Shown here: positions 34,615 through 43,883 of the stretch, one piece after another
Layout: the number at the start of each line of letters is the position of its first letter
How positions within the stretch are numbered: position 1 is the stretch's first letter
Assembly: GCA_944320865.1 (NCBI GenBank)
Contig: CALUJC010000003.1
Location: 1 to 64,000, forward strand
From: an uncultured Bacteroides sp.
GTDB lineage: Bacteria; Bacteroidota; Bacteroidia; Bacteroidales; Bacteroidaceae
DNA: 64,000 bases
Reading direction: 5' to 3'
The notes under the pieces: generated by a model
Told to the model about the DNA's origin: nothing
Seen by the model: only the letters and a program-made list of their open reading frames with translations
Databases searched by the model: none
Position numbers and translations under genes: made by a program

Positions 34615-35184
34615 ATGACACTGACATTGGACAATGAGACAGAACTGATAGAAGGTTGCCGGGCGGGAAAGGAGGCTGCCCGCAAGGAGTTGTATGTCCG
34701 TTATGCCAAGCAGATGTTGGCCGTGTGCTACCGCTACACGGGCGATGTGGAGGCTGCCCACGACGTGTTGCACGATGGGTTTATCAAGGCGTTCACGCAC
34801 TTCACCTACAGAGGTGAGTGTTCCTTGAAGTCGTGGCTGACGCGGGTCATGATGACCCAGTCCATCGACTTCCTGAGGCAGCGCGAGCGCTTTGCCCGAC
34901 TGGTGGTGTACGAAGAGCAATTGCCCGACTGTGCCGACGAGGAGCCGGTGGCAGGCAGCGAGGCCGACAGCCTCTCGCAAGAGGTGCTGATGGAGTTGCT
35001 GGCCGGGTTGCCCGCAGGTTGCCGGACGGTTTTTAACCTCTACGTGTTCGAGGAAAAGTCGCACCAGGAGATTGCCTCGTTGCTGGGCATCAAGGAGCAT
35101 ACGTCTACCTCGCAACTGCACCGTGCAAAGTTGTTATTGGCAAAGAAAATCAAAGAATATATCGAGCATGAAAACAGAAGATGA
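34615..35184 (+). CDS. ECF-type RNA polymerase sigma factor
   Basis: 189 residues. Region 2 (about 22-95) has LYVRYAKQMLAVCYRYTGD and DVLHDGFIKAFTHF. Region 4 (about 120-180) has LLAGLPAGCRTVFNLYVFEEKSHQEIASLLGI, split by no gap, then a basic HTH. It would direct polymerase to a small regulon in response to an envelope signal. Its 3' end overlaps the next gene by 17 bp; that gene has an anti-sigma-like N-terminus. Confidence 0.93.
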   Translation: MTLTLDNETELIEGCRAGKEAARKELYVRYAKQMLAVCYRYTGDVEAAHDVLHDGFIKAFTHFTYRGECSLKSWLTRVMMTQSIDFLRQRERFARLVVYEEQLPDCADEEPVAGSEADSLSQEVLMELLAGLPAGCRTVFNLYVFEEKSHQEIASLLGIKEHTSTSQLHRAKLLLAKKIKEYIEHENRR

Positions 35185-36217
35185 CATAACCCGCCTTTAT
35201 CGCAGACAGTTGGCCAATGCGGAGATGGACGTGCGCGACGGCTTTTGGCAGTCGTTGCAGGCCGACCTGGCTAAGGCCGAGGGACGTGCCGTGCCTTTAC
35301 GGCGGCGGTGGCTTCCGCGTGTGGCTGCTGCGGCCAGCATAGCCTTGGTGCTGGCGGGAGCTTCGGCCGCATTCTGGTGCTTGTCTCAGCGCCCCGACGT
35401 GAAAGAGGCCATGGCGCCGGTGGCTTCCATAGTGCCTGTGCCCGAAGTGCGGGGTGACCATGTGCAAGCATCCTTTCCCCAGCCTGCCGTCACGCCTCCC
35501 GTAGTGCCGGGGCAGACTGTGGCATACCGGGCTGCCGCGCCGACTGCCGCAGGCGGCGCGGAGGCTGAAGACGGGCAGGTTTCCGTCCGTTTGTCCATTA
35601 CAATTACAGAGAATGGGTACGTGCGTCATCCGCAGTCGGCCGGCGGTTACAGGCAAGCGTCACATGGTCGGCAGGCCGTAGCCCAAACCTCGAAGGAGGA
35701 GGTGCCGACGGAAACCCCTTCCCATTCGCTGTCAGAAGCTACCCCAAGCAATTGGGCGTTTAAGGCTGGCATAGGCACGGCTTTGCCCAAAGGGGACTAT
35801 GCCGCTCCGCTTGTGGCCACTGTCGGGGTAGAACGCCGTTTGGGCAAGCGTTGGTCGCTGGAGGCAGGCTTGCAATACACGCGGCTGGGTGGGGCGCAGG
35901 TACTTCACACCATAGGTATCCCGGTGCGTGCCAATGTGTTGTTGGCGGAGAATGACAAGGTGGATTTCTATGCCATGGCAGGAGGAATGGCTGAGAAGAC
36001 GGTGGCCGGAGCAGCTGATAACAGCTTCCGTGCCGAGCCGGTAGGCCTGTCGGTAATGGCGGGCGTGGGTGTGCGTTATAAGCTGAACCGGCGTCTGGCG
36101 CTCTTTGCCGAGCCTGCGGTGACCCATCGGTTTGCTACCGCTTCGGAGACAGAGACGCTGCATAGCGAGCGGCCTACCAACTTGCAACTGTTGTGCGGCA
36201 TGCGCATGCTTTTCTAA
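35168..36217 (+). CDS. Anti-sigma-like protein with C-terminal outer-membrane-barrel-like domain
   Basis: 349 residues from the ATG at 35168. The first ~45 residues are charged and helical (RLYRRQLANAEMDVRDGFW), as in anti-sigma factors. One transmembrane helix covers about 50-70. A Pro/Ala/Gly-rich linker (about 75-195) follows. Residues about 200-349 look like a PorT/OmpA-type barrel (FKAGIGTALPKGDY, WSLEAGLQYTRLGG, ending GMRMLF). An inner-membrane helix and a barrel-like domain in one chain is unusual. Overlap with the sigma gene suggests it controls that sigma factor. Confidence 0.75.
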   Translation: MKTEDDITRLYRRQLANAEMDVRDGFWQSLQADLAKAEGRAVPLRRRWLPRVAAAASIALVLAGASAAFWCLSQRPDVKEAMAPVASIVPVPEVRGDHVQASFPQPAVTPPVVPGQTVAYRAAAPTAAGGAEAEDGQVSVRLSITITENGYVRHPQSAGGYRQASHGRQAVAQTSKEEVPTETPSHSLSEATPSNWAFKAGIGTALPKGDYAAPLVATVGVERRLGKRWSLEAGLQYTRLGGAQVLHTIGIPVRANVLLAENDKVDFYAMAGGMAEKTVAGAADNSFRAEPVGLSVMAGVGVRYKLNRRLALFAEPAVTHRFATASETETLHSERPTNLQLLCGMRMLF

Positions 36218-36236
36218 TCTGATTAATATTATTCCT

Positions 36237-36785
36237 ATGAAAACTTCATTACGATATACATTGCGCAGTGCTTTTGTCGCATTGGCAGTTCTCATGGCTT
36301 TTGCCTTTGGTGCTTGCACGCATGAGACGTTCGATTATAACCATCCCGATGTCGATGTTTTTGTCCATCAGCTCAAATCGGGTGAGCTGGCCTGGCCTGG
36401 CGACGGGCAGACGCAGGTTTTTCCTAAGTTTACGATGAAGGACATCGAAGCCCTTTTGTCGTATGCCGACGATTTGACGGAAATCCCTTCTTTCCCCTTG
36501 GCCCCCGTCTCTTATTCGGCCGGTGGGAAGCTTCGTCTCGGGGAGTGCATCCTTTGGACGGTAGAATCCCTGCGTTTGGGACATAATGCCTCAATGGGCT
36601 GTAAGATGGTGCATGTGGATGCCGAAGATTATGAAGGCATTTACTTCTTAAACGATGAGGAAGTATTGGATGCCGTGCAACGCTATCGCAACTGGTGGCA
36701 GATGCGCCAGTTGCCCCGCACCATGTGGACCATAGACCCTTGTTATGACGAGCCACTTTGTGGCAGCGGTTACATGTGGTGGTAA
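36237..36785 (+). CDS. Small lipoprotein of unknown function (DUF4943-like)
   Basis: 182 residues from the ATG at 36237, with a lipobox GACTH (Cys near residue 26). The mature part has DVFVHQLKSGEL, PKFTMKDIEALLSYADD and a Trp-rich C-terminus (RYRNWWQMRQLP ... GYMWW). I believe it belongs to a Bacteroides DUF (DUF4943), from memory only. It follows the anti-sigma gene by 19 bp and is probably in the same operon, perhaps as a target of the sigma factor. Confidence 0.7.
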   Translation: MKTSLRYTLRSAFVALAVLMAFAFGACTHETFDYNHPDVDVFVHQLKSGELAWPGDGQTQVFPKFTMKDIEALLSYADDLTEIPSFPLAPVSYSAGGKLRLGECILWTVESLRLGHNASMGCKMVHVDAEDYEGIYFLNDEEVLDAVQRYRNWWQMRQLPRTMWTIDPCYDEPLCGSGYMWW

Positions 36786-36819
36786 TGATGGCTTGGGGAA
36801 AGCAAGAGAAAGTATCAGG

Positions 36820-37338
36820 ATGAAACATCTCATTTTCCTGTTGGTATTGCCCGTTATGGCTGCAATGTCTCTACAGGCGCAGGAATTTACTGTGCAAGAT
36901 TCATTACATCTGCAGCAATTGCTTGGTCGTGAGGGTGAAATAGAATTAAATCCCAATGCCTTGCAAGAATTGAGACGTAGCCTGATGCCTGATACGCAAC
37001 ATATGGACATGCAGAAACCATGGATGGAGCCAGATTTTACGTTACCCAATGGAATCCACACTGAACCCCGTCCAAAGGTTAGGCTGACCCTACGGCCTTA
37101 TTCGGCTAACACACCTTATAACTGGGATCCTGTTTACCAATGTAAGATCGACATAGACCGTCCGAAGGGTATGATTGTCCCTCGATTGGCAGGGTGTGCA
37201 TCTCCTTCGGGCTACAGTTTAATGGCTATTTTTACCCGTGAGTTTTGGGACCGCAAGGGAAAACGCCGCCGCGCCCGTACTTTGGAGGTTCTTCGTGATT
37301 ATGGAGACTCTATTACCGTGCACGTAAAAAGACCCTAG
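36820..37338 (+). CDS. Small exported protein of unknown function
   Basis: 172 residues from the ATG at 36820. Signal peptide MKHLIFLLVLPVMAAMSLQA, then a helical start (TVQDSLHLQQLLGREGEIEL) and a proline-rich middle; the end is basic (RKGKRRRARTLEVLR). No family is recognised with confidence. Fourth gene of the sigma operon, 34 bp after the previous one. Confidence 0.65.
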   Translation: MKHLIFLLVLPVMAAMSLQAQEFTVQDSLHLQQLLGREGEIELNPNALQELRRSLMPDTQHMDMQKPWMEPDFTLPNGIHTEPRPKVRLTLRPYSANTPYNWDPVYQCKIDIDRPKGMIVPRLAGCASPSGYSLMAIFTREFWDRKGKRRRARTLEVLRDYGDSITVHVKRP

Positions 37339-37406
37339 GAAACTGTCAGTGCAAAATAATATCATTATTGGATAATACAGTACCATCTTGTTTCACCGGA
37401 AAGGGC

Positions 37407-37414
37407 TAATTTTG
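37407..37414 (+). promoter_or_regulatory. -7 box of the alpha-galactosidase gene
   Basis: TAATTTTG, 43 bases before the ATG; the -33 element is unclear. The motif TGTCAGTG occurs on both sides (about 37345 and 37413). Confidence 0.4.
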
Positions 37415-37456
37415 TCAGTGAAATCTTATTATTTAATCCAATAAATGAATTAACCC

Positions 37457-39652
37457 ATGAAAAAGAACTTGATTTTTGTTTTGTGCTGTTTACTTGCTGG
37501 AAGTTTATCGGCACAAGACTTCATTCATCTTTGTACTCCTAATACCTCTTTAGTGCTTTCTGCACCCGAAAACGGTAAGTTACGCTATGTATATTATGGT
37601 AATAAGCTGACAGATACAGATGTAGAAGCTTTGGCCGGTACATCCATAGCTGTCGCTTATCCCGAATATGGTTCCTCATGCCCTGCAGAGGCAGCCCTTG
37701 CTGTCACTCAAGCCGATGGAAATATGTCACTGCAATTGAAAGTGGATGGTGTTGCGGTTACCGATTCCGATAAAGCGGAAGAAGTGGTTATCCGTTTGAG
37801 CGATACTGTTTATCCTTTCAGTGTTGCCGTGTGCTACCGCGCTTTTCGTGACGTAGATATTATTGAGTGCTGGACGGAATTGAAAAATTGCGGGAAAAAG
37901 CCGGTCGTATTGCGCCAGTTTGCTTCTGCTTATCTCCCTATACGGCGTGGAGACGTGTGGGTGAGTCATCTTCATGGTTCGTGGGCAAACGAAGCTAACC
38001 TTGTGCAAGAGCCGCTTAAACCGGGAATGTTGGTGATAGATAACAAAGACGGTGTGCGCAACTCGCATACGGACCATGCAGAGGTAATGTTTTCATTGGA
38101 CGGCCGTCCACAGGAGAACACAGGCCGCACTATCGGAGCTGCGTTGTGTTATGCCGGCAATTATAAACTGCGTATTGATACGCACGATGGTGAATATCAC
38201 AATTTTTTTGCCGGGATTAATGAAGAAAACTCCCAGTATGTGTTGGATAAGGATGAGACATTCTGTACACCTGAGCTTGCCTTGACTTATAGTAGTGAGG
38301 GGTTGAGTGGTGCCAGCCGGAATTTTCACCGTTGGGCACGGCAATACAAATTGGCAAATGGTACAAAATTGCGAAAGATACTGCTCAACAGCTGGGAAGG
38401 TGTATACTTCGACATCACGGAGGAAGGCATGGACCAAATGATGCGGGACATTGCCTCAATGGGTGGTGAACTCTTCGTAATGGACGACGGCTGGTTTGGT
38501 GCTAAATATCAACGCAACAAAGATACTTCAAGTTTGGGTGATTGGGTGGTAGATACCCGTAAACTTCCTCATGGCATTAGTGGACTGTTGGCCGATGCAA
38601 AGAAGCATGGTATTGGTTTTGGCCTGTGGATTGAACCGGAAATGACCAATACTACCAGTGAACTGTATGAAAAACATCCGGATTGGATAGTGAACGCACC
38701 TCAACGGGAGTCTGTCACCGGGCGTGGTGGAACGCAACTGGTGCTTGATCTCTCAAACCCTGAAGTTCAGGACTTTGTGTTTAATCTTGTCGACACGCTT
38801 ATGACCAATTATCCCGGGCTGGAATATATAAAGTGGGATGCCAACATGTCCATTGCCAGCCAAGGCTCCACTTATCTGCCGGCCGACCGCCAAAGCCATC
38901 TCTACATTGCCTACCACCGCGGGCTTGAGCAGGTGATGAAGCGCATACGTGCCAAGTATCCCGACCTTACCATCCAGGCTTGTGCCAGCGGAGGAGGCCG
39001 TGCCAACTATGGCGTGCTGCCTTGGTTTGATGAATTTTGGGTGTCGGACAACACCGATGCTTTACAACGCATATATATGCAGTGGGGGACCTCGTTGTTC
39101 TTTCCGGCTGTGGCTATGGCATCGCACATCAGTGCTGCTCCAAATCATCAGACGTTCCGCACCATTCCGCTTAAGTATCGTATCGACGTGGCCATAAGCG
39201 GGCGTCTCGGTATGGAAATACAGCCGAAGAATATGACCGATGAAGAAAAAGCGTTGTGCCGTACTGCTATTAGCGAATACAAGCAGATACGTCGTGTAGT
39301 GCAGCAAGGTGATATCTATCGTCTCCTTTCGCCTTATGACCGTCAAGGTGCCGCATCGCTTATGTATGTCAGCCCGGAGAAGGATAAGGCCGTGTTCTAT
39401 TGGTGGAAAACTGAACATTTTGTCAACCAGCATCTTCCCCGTGTACCTATGGCTGGACTCAATCCTGATAAATGTTATAAAGTACATGAATTGAATCGCA
39501 TAGATAATGTTCCACTATCGTTTGAGGGTAAGGTATTCAGTGGCGCTTATCTCATGGCCAATGGGCTTGAACTGCCTTATAATCATACGGTAGATTATAA
39601 CAAACAAAATGATTACGCAAGCCGCGTACTTTATTTGGAAGAGGTGAAATGA
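37457..39652 (+). CDS. GH36 alpha-galactosidase, exported
   Basis: Releases terminal alpha-galactose (melibiose, raffinose-type sugars, galactomannan side chains). 731 residues with a signal peptide MKKNLIFVLCCLLAGSLSA, so probably periplasmic. An N-terminal beta-supersandwich (about 25-300) leads into the (beta/alpha)8 barrel with MDDGWFGAKY, GLWIEPEM, nucleophile Asp461 in YIKWDAN and acid/base Asp531 in VSDNTD. A C-terminal beta domain follows. It is AT-richer than its neighbours and not part of a visible SusC/D locus. Confidence 0.95.
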   Translation: MKKNLIFVLCCLLAGSLSAQDFIHLCTPNTSLVLSAPENGKLRYVYYGNKLTDTDVEALAGTSIAVAYPEYGSSCPAEAALAVTQADGNMSLQLKVDGVAVTDSDKAEEVVIRLSDTVYPFSVAVCYRAFRDVDIIECWTELKNCGKKPVVLRQFASAYLPIRRGDVWVSHLHGSWANEANLVQEPLKPGMLVIDNKDGVRNSHTDHAEVMFSLDGRPQENTGRTIGAALCYAGNYKLRIDTHDGEYHNFFAGINEENSQYVLDKDETFCTPELALTYSSEGLSGASRNFHRWARQYKLANGTKLRKILLNSWEGVYFDITEEGMDQMMRDIASMGGELFVMDDGWFGAKYQRNKDTSSLGDWVVDTRKLPHGISGLLADAKKHGIGFGLWIEPEMTNTTSELYEKHPDWIVNAPQRESVTGRGGTQLVLDLSNPEVQDFVFNLVDTLMTNYPGLEYIKWDANMSIASQGSTYLPADRQSHLYIAYHRGLEQVMKRIRAKYPDLTIQACASGGGRANYGVLPWFDEFWVSDNTDALQRIYMQWGTSLFFPAVAMASHISAAPNHQTFRTIPLKYRIDVAISGRLGMEIQPKNMTDEEKALCRTAISEYKQIRRVVQQGDIYRLLSPYDRQGAASLMYVSPEKDKAVFYWWKTEHFVNQHLPRVPMAGLNPDKCYKVHELNRIDNVPLSFEGKVFSGAYLMANGLELPYNHTVDYNKQNDYASRVLYLEEVK

Positions 39653-39685
39653 TGATTTACGCACGCGGAGCGCGTAGTTGAAAAT

Positions 39686-39753
39686 TGAAAGTTGAAAAAT
39701 GAATAAAAATGGGATCTGCTTTCCATGGCTATGTATTTTTCAACTTTCAATTG
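39686..39753. terminator. Large inverted repeat between GH36 and nudC
   Basis: A perfect 17-bp inverted repeat (39686-39702 with 39737-39753) built from TTGAAA(A/G)-type 7-8-bp units, between convergent genes. It probably terminates both transcripts. Confidence 0.65.
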
Positions 39754-39781
39754 TAGTGCTGTGTCCCGCTAATTTCTTATT

Positions 39782-40576
39782 TTATACCTCCCGTCTTCTC
39801 CAAGCCTCGATAAGCCTGCGGGCGATACTTAACTTTTGAGGAAGTTCCGGGAGGTGGTTGCGGTGGTAAAAAGCTCCTGCGCTTAATTCGTCATCCTGTA
39901 GTTTGATGGTACCACTGGCATAATCAGCGGTAAAACCTACCATTAGTCCGCTGGGATAAGGCCAAGGTTGGCTGTCAAAATAACGGATGTTGGTTACTTC
40001 CAATCCGGTTTCTTCGTGTACTTCACGTCGTACGCACTGTTCCAATGTTTCACCTGTCTCTACAAAACCGGCTACCAGCCCGTAGAATGTTCCACGAAAG
40101 TTGCGTGCATGCACCATCAGTATTTCGTCTTCGCCCCGGCGTACCAGCACGATGATGGCTGTGGATATTTGCGGATAGAGCTCGAAACCACATTGCGGGC
40201 ATCGTTTCATAATATCGGTATATTGTTCTGTTCGTGTCCCGCAGGCGGGGCAGAAATGGCTGTGCGCATCCCAATAGAGTATTTGGTAGGCTTTGCCTGC
40301 TGCGCGATAATCTGCCAGCCCAATGAGTTCGAATGAGGTACGAAGTCCTTGTGTAGTCCATCCCTCGGCTGTATGTTCTTTATCAAGGGCTATCGCTTGT
40401 ACTATGTCGCCTGTGGGTAACAGGACACGATGTACTTTTTTTCCATCTGTCCAATTTTCAGGTACTTCTCCTCCCAATGGTAGTCTGTCTTTTCCGCCCG
40501 GTTCTTTTTTCAGCAGCAGCTTATCTCCGTAGAAGGCACACAGGGGCAATTGTGTATCTATTCGTATTTTGTTCAT
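39782..40576 (-). CDS. nudC: NAD+ diphosphatase (Nudix)
   Basis: 264 residues. A zinc ribbon (CPACG ... CPQCG, about 108-131) precedes the Nudix box GFVETGETLEQCVRREVHEETGL (about 172-194, in two pieces here) and the NADH-pyrophosphatase signature SQPWPYPSGLM, which separates this family from other Nudix enzymes. It cleaves NAD(H) to NMN(H) and AMP and may remove NAD caps from RNA. Single gene with a TATCTTTG box at 40600-40607. Confidence 0.95.
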   Translation of the reverse strand: MNKIRIDTQLPLCAFYGDKLLLKKEPGGKDRLPLGGEVPENWTDGKKVHRVLLPTGDIVQAIALDKEHTAEGWTTQGLRTSFELIGLADYRAAGKAYQILYWDAHSHFCPACGTRTEQYTDIMKRCPQCGFELYPQISTAIIVLVRRGEDEILMVHARNFRGTFYGLVAGFVETGETLEQCVRREVHEETGLEVTNIRYFDSQPWPYPSGLMVGFTADYASGTIKLQDDELSAGAFYHRNHLPELPQKLSIARRLIEAWRRREV

Positions 40577-40599
40577 GGGTAATGTCGTGTTTTTAGGTG

Positions 40600-40607
40600 C
40601 AAAGATA
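40600..40607 (-). promoter_or_regulatory. nudC: -7 box of nudC
   Basis: TATCTTTG on the minus strand, 23 bases before the ATG. Confidence 0.5.
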
Positions 40608-40675
40608 AGGCTTGCCGGAGAAAGGTTGATGAAGAAAGGATTTTTTCTTCACGGAAATTCTTCATTCTTCATTTT

Positions 40676-40706
40676 TTTCGTTCTTCATTATAAATGCGTA
40701 CCTTTG
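40676..40706 (+). promoter_or_regulatory. proS: Promoter of proS
   Basis: TTTC (40676-40679), 19 bases, TACCTTTG (40699-40706). It is preceded by several TTCTTCAT units and followed by a leader of about 100 bases in which GTTTCTGC and GCAGAAC could pair. Confidence 0.65.
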
Positions 40707-40813
40707 CACGCTGTTTCTGCGCGGTTTGGATAACAGACCGTCCGGGTATCACTTTTCCCCTTTAGAGGCAGAACGGATATTAACGGATATTCATAACTTA
40801 ATAATTAGATACA

Positions 40814-42307
40814 ATGGCAGTAGAACTGAAAGACCTCACAAAACGTAGTGAGAACTATTCCCAATGGTATAACGAATTGGTGGTCAAGGCCGATTTGGCA
40901 GAGCAGTCTGCCGTACGTGGCTGCATGGTCATCAAGCCTTATGGCTACGCCATTTGGGAGAAAATGCAACATGAGCTGGACCGCATGTTCAAGGAAACGG
41001 GCCACGTCAATGCTTATTTCCCTTTGCTTATCCCCAAATCCTTCCTTAGCCGGGAGGCCGAACATGTGGAAGGCTTTGCCAAAGAGTGTGCTGTGGTGAC
41101 CCATTATCGTCTGAAGAATGATCCTAATGGTGGGGGAGTGGTAGTTGATCCGGCTGCCAAATTAGAGGAAGAACTCATTATCCGCCCCACATCGGAAACC
41201 ATCATTTGGAATACTTATAAGAATTGGATTAACTCTTACCGCGACCTGCCCATCTTGTGCAACCAGTGGGCCAATGTGTTCCGTTGGGAGATGCGCACCC
41301 GTCTGTTCCTGCGCACAGCCGAATTCCTCTGGCAGGAGGGACACACCGCACACGCCACCCGCGAGGAGGCCGAAGAAGAAGCCGTAAGGATGCTGAACGT
41401 CTACGCCGACTTTGCTGAGAAATACATGGCATTGCCCGTCATCAAGGGCGTGAAGTCGGCCAACGAGCGTTTTGCCGGTGCGCTCAACACATACACCATT
41501 GAGGCCATGATGCAGGATGGCAAAGCCCTGCAAAGCGGCACTTCGCACTTCCTTGGCCAGAACTTTGCAAAAGCTTTCGACGTGCAATTCGTTAACAAGG
41601 AAAACAAGTTGGAGTACGTGTGGGCCACTTCCTGGGGAGTATCTACCCGACTGATGGGCGCCCTCATCATGACCCACTCCGATGATAACGGCCTTGTGCT
41701 GCCGCCCCACCTTGCTCCGATACAGGTGGTGATTGTGCCCATCTACAAGAATGCCGAGATGCTGGCTAAGATTGATGAGAAAGTGGCAGGCATTGTGCAG
41801 CGCCTCCGTGCCATGGGCATCAGCGTGAAGTATGACAATGCCGACAACAAGCGTCCCGGATTCAAGTTTGCCGACTACGAGTTGAAGGGTGTGCCCGTGC
41901 GCCTCGTCATGGGTGGCCGCGACTTGGAGAACAACACCATGGAAGTGATGCGCCGCGACACGCTGGAGAAGGAAACCCGTTCGTGTGAAGGCATTGAGCA
42001 GTATGTGAAAGACCTGCTGGAAGAGATGCAGGCCAACATCTACAAGAAAGCCCTCGACTACCGCAACCGCCGTATCACCACGGCCGATACCTACGACGAG
42101 TTCAAGCAGAAGATTGAGGAAGGCGGCTTCATCCTTGCACATTGGGACGGCACTACGGAGACCGAGGAGAAAATCAAGGAAGAGACCAAAGCCACTATCC
42201 GTTGCATTCCGTTCGACTCCTTCGTGCCGGGCGACAAGGAGCCGGGCAAGTGCATGGTTACAGGAAAGCCTTCCCAGTGCCGCGTGATATTTGCCCGTTC
42301 GTATTGA
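40814..42307 (+). CDS. proS: Prolyl-tRNA synthetase, archaeal/eukaryal type
   Basis: 497 residues, without the editing insertion of the long bacterial form. Class II core: motif 2 near [31 protein letters not shown] (in parts), motif 3 near [13 protein letters not shown]; then an anticodon-binding domain (about 285-390) and the C-terminal zinc-type domain (about 400-497, ending ARSY). Typical of Bacteroidetes. Its transcript ends at the strong inverted repeat 42346-42418. Confidence 0.97.
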   Translation: MAVELKDLTKRSENYSQWYNELVVKADLAEQSAVRGCMVIKPYGYAIWEKMQHELDRMFKETGHVNAYFPLLIPKSFLSREAEHVEGFAKECAVVTHYRLKNDPNGGGVVVDPAAKLEEELIIRPTSETIIWNTYKNWINSYRDLPILCNQWANVFRWEMRTRLFLRTAEFLWQEGHTAHATREEAEEEAVRMLNVYADFAEKYMALPVIKGVKSANERFAGALNTYTIEAMMQDGKALQSGTSHFLGQNFAKAFDVQFVNKENKLEYVWATSWGVSTRLMGALIMTHSDDNGLVLPPHLAPIQVVIVPIYKNAEMLAKIDEKVAGIVQRLRAMGISVKYDNADNKRPGFKFADYELKGVPVRLVMGGRDLENNTMEVMRRDTLEKETRSCEGIEQYVKDLLEEMQANIYKKALDYRNRRITTADTYDEFKQKIEEGGFILAHWDGTTETEEKIKEETKATIRCIPFDSFVPGDKEPGKCMVTGKPSQCRVIFARSY

Positions 42308-42345
42308 TAAAAGGAGTTGTGCCGAAACTCTCTGAATACTTTCTT

Positions 42346-42418
42346 TTAGGCGCGGATTACGCGGATTTCACGGAGTATGCTTATTACATCCGTGTTATTC
42401 CGCGAAATCCGCGCCTAA
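42346..42418. repeat. 30-bp-arm inverted repeat built of 9-bp units, after proS
   Basis: Left arm 42346-42374 and right arm 42389-42418 are nearly complementary, with TTAGGCGCGG at the outer ends. Each arm consists of 9-bp units of type GCGGATTnC. It would form a very stable hairpin in RNA and probably terminates proS. Confidence 0.8.
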
Positions 42419-42483
42419 TTGTTATAACACTTTGAAAGCGTTCATAGTTTTTTTTGAAGCACCTACAATTACATTGTTGTCTT

Positions 42484-42571
42484 CGAGCGTAAATCAAGTT
42501 GATAAGGCAGATTAAATAAGTTGATTTGCCTGCGTAATCAATTTGATTTGCGCTCGAAATCAATAAGGTTC
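42484..42571. repeat. 22-bp tandem array, four units, abutting the cdd stop
   Basis: Units 42484-42505, 42506-42527, 42528-42549 and 42550-42571 with core dyad ATCAA-n-TTGAT. CGAGCGTAAATCAA at the left end and TTGATTTGCGCTCG at the right end pair with one mismatch. The array ends 2 bases from the cdd stop codon (cdd is on the minus strand). Confidence 0.85.
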
Positions 42572-42573
42572 TG

Positions 42574-43056
42574 TCACTTCATCGCTTCCCCTGTGAAGGA
42601 GAACGGCAACAGGCTGTTCACTCCCTCCAGTTCATAAACCCCTTCCGTGCCATAGAGCAGGATGCGCATGGGGTGACTGAAGCGTGTTTCTGTCTCGAGC
42701 ATCACCTGGCGGCAGGCGCCGCAGGGCGAGATGGGTTGTTGCAGAAACTCGCCCCGCTCGTTGCGGGCGGCAATGGCCAGGGTGTCGACCGGCTGGTCGG
42801 GATAGCGGGAATTGGCATAAAACAGGGTGGTGCGTTCGGCACAGAGGCTCGATGGGGAAGCGGCATTTTCCTGGTTGCTTCCGCTCACCACGGTGCCGTC
42901 GGCCAGACGGGCGGCTGCTCCTACGTGGAAGTGTGAGTAGGGGGCATAGCTGTGGTAGGTGGCCTGGCGGGCGGCATCAATCAGCTGGCGGTCGGCCTCG
43001 GCCAGCTCTTCGTAGGCAAAGACCTTGACGGGGATGTGGAGTTGCAGTGTTTTCAT
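42574..43056 (-). CDS. cdd: Cytidine deaminase
   Basis: 160 residues of the homotetrameric type. Zinc and catalytic motifs: NAASPSSLCAERT (Cys-Ala-Glu) and ISPCGACRQ. Deaminates cytidine and deoxycytidine to the uridine forms for pyrimidine salvage. It follows the DUF4476 lipoprotein gene by 24 bp and is likely cotranscribed with it. Confidence 0.95.
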   Translation of the reverse strand: MKTLQLHIPVKVFAYEELAEADRQLIDAARQATYHSYAPYSHFHVGAAARLADGTVVSGSNQENAASPSSLCAERTTLFYANSRYPDQPVDTLAIAARNERGEFLQQPISPCGACRQVMLETETRFSHPMRILLYGTEGVYELEGVNSLLPFSFTGEAMK

Positions 43057-43080
43057 GCTTAAAAATGAGTGGGTTAATAA

Positions 43081-43743
43081 TCAGCGGGAGGGGATGCCCA
43101 GCAGCTTGCGGGCATCGTCTTGCGTGAACATGGAGTCTATCTCGCGGAGGATGGTCTCGTAGTTCTCCTTATCTACCAGCCGGCGGGCAAACATGCGCAG
43201 CACCTGCATCTTGTCGTCGTCGAAGGTAAAGAGCGACATCATCTCGGCACATTGTTGGCAGGTGAAGAGTTTGTGCTCTACGCCGGCGCGTATCAACTGC
43301 ATCTGGTCGTCTTTGAACATTTCCCGCTTCACCTTCTGGTAGAAATCGCGGAATGCTCTGTCGGGCATGGCGTTGGGATAAGCGGGTTGTACGGGCACCA
43401 CCGCTACCGGCTCCTGCACCACGGGGACAGGGGGAGCTTGCGGTTCGCGGTCGGAGGCGTGGAAGGAATCCATGTAGACCAGTCTCCCGTCTTCAAAACG
43501 CACGATGACGGTGGTATAGTCGCTGTCCAGCGGGCTGAACAACTTGCGGTATTCCCATTCCTCCAGTCCGTAGTCTATGCGGCGGAAGTCGGGCCGACCC
43601 AGCAGTTTCGTCACTTCTTCCTGGGGCATGCCTTGTCTTATTGCGTCCAGAGCATTGGCTTTGGGGTAGAACATGCTGGAACATGATGCCAAAAAGAGGG
43701 CACCTGCGGCAATCAGGCTTGCTATGTTTCGTTTTGTCTTCAT
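43081..43743 (-). CDS. Lipoprotein with BamE/SmpA-like start and DUF4476 domain
   Basis: 220 residues from the ATG at 43743. Lipobox LASCSS (Cys near residue 21). Residues about 30-85 (ALDAIRQGMPQEEVTKLLG ... EEWEYRK) resemble the BamE/SmpA fold. A Pro/Val-rich linker (about 100-125) leads to a helical DUF4476 domain (about 128-215, DRAFRDFYQKVKREMFKDD). The envelope role is unknown. A -7 box TACATTTG lies on the minus strand at 43774-43767. Confidence 0.78.
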   Translation of the reverse strand: MKTKRNIASLIAAGALFLASCSSMFYPKANALDAIRQGMPQEEVTKLLGRPDFRRIDYGLEEWEYRKLFSPLDSDYTTVIVRFEDGRLVYMDSFHASDREPQAPPVPVVQEPVAVVPVQPAYPNAMPDRAFRDFYQKVKREMFKDDQMQLIRAGVEHKLFTCQQCAEMMSLFTFDDDKMQVLRMFARRLVDKENYETILREIDSMFTQDDARKLLGIPSR

Positions 43744-43766
43744 AAAGAAATTTGTTTTCCCGGCTT

Positions 43767-43774
43767 CAAATGTA
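43767..43774 (-). promoter_or_regulatory. -7 box of the DUF4476-cdd operon
   Basis: TACATTTG on the minus strand, 24 bases before the ATG at 43743; -33 element weak. Confidence 0.45.
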
Positions 43775-43883
43775 GGCAATTTTGCTTATTTATACTTGCG
43801 CCGGAAGCTAATAAATAGTAAAAGGATTGTTTTTCTCGATTCTTTTGCAGACTTTTGCGGCATTAACTAACGATTAGGTTCCC

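Noticed and set aside
40713..40813. T-box or other riboswitch in the proS leader
   Set aside because: Only short complementary stretches are visible, there is no T-box core sequence, and T-boxes are not expected in this phylum.
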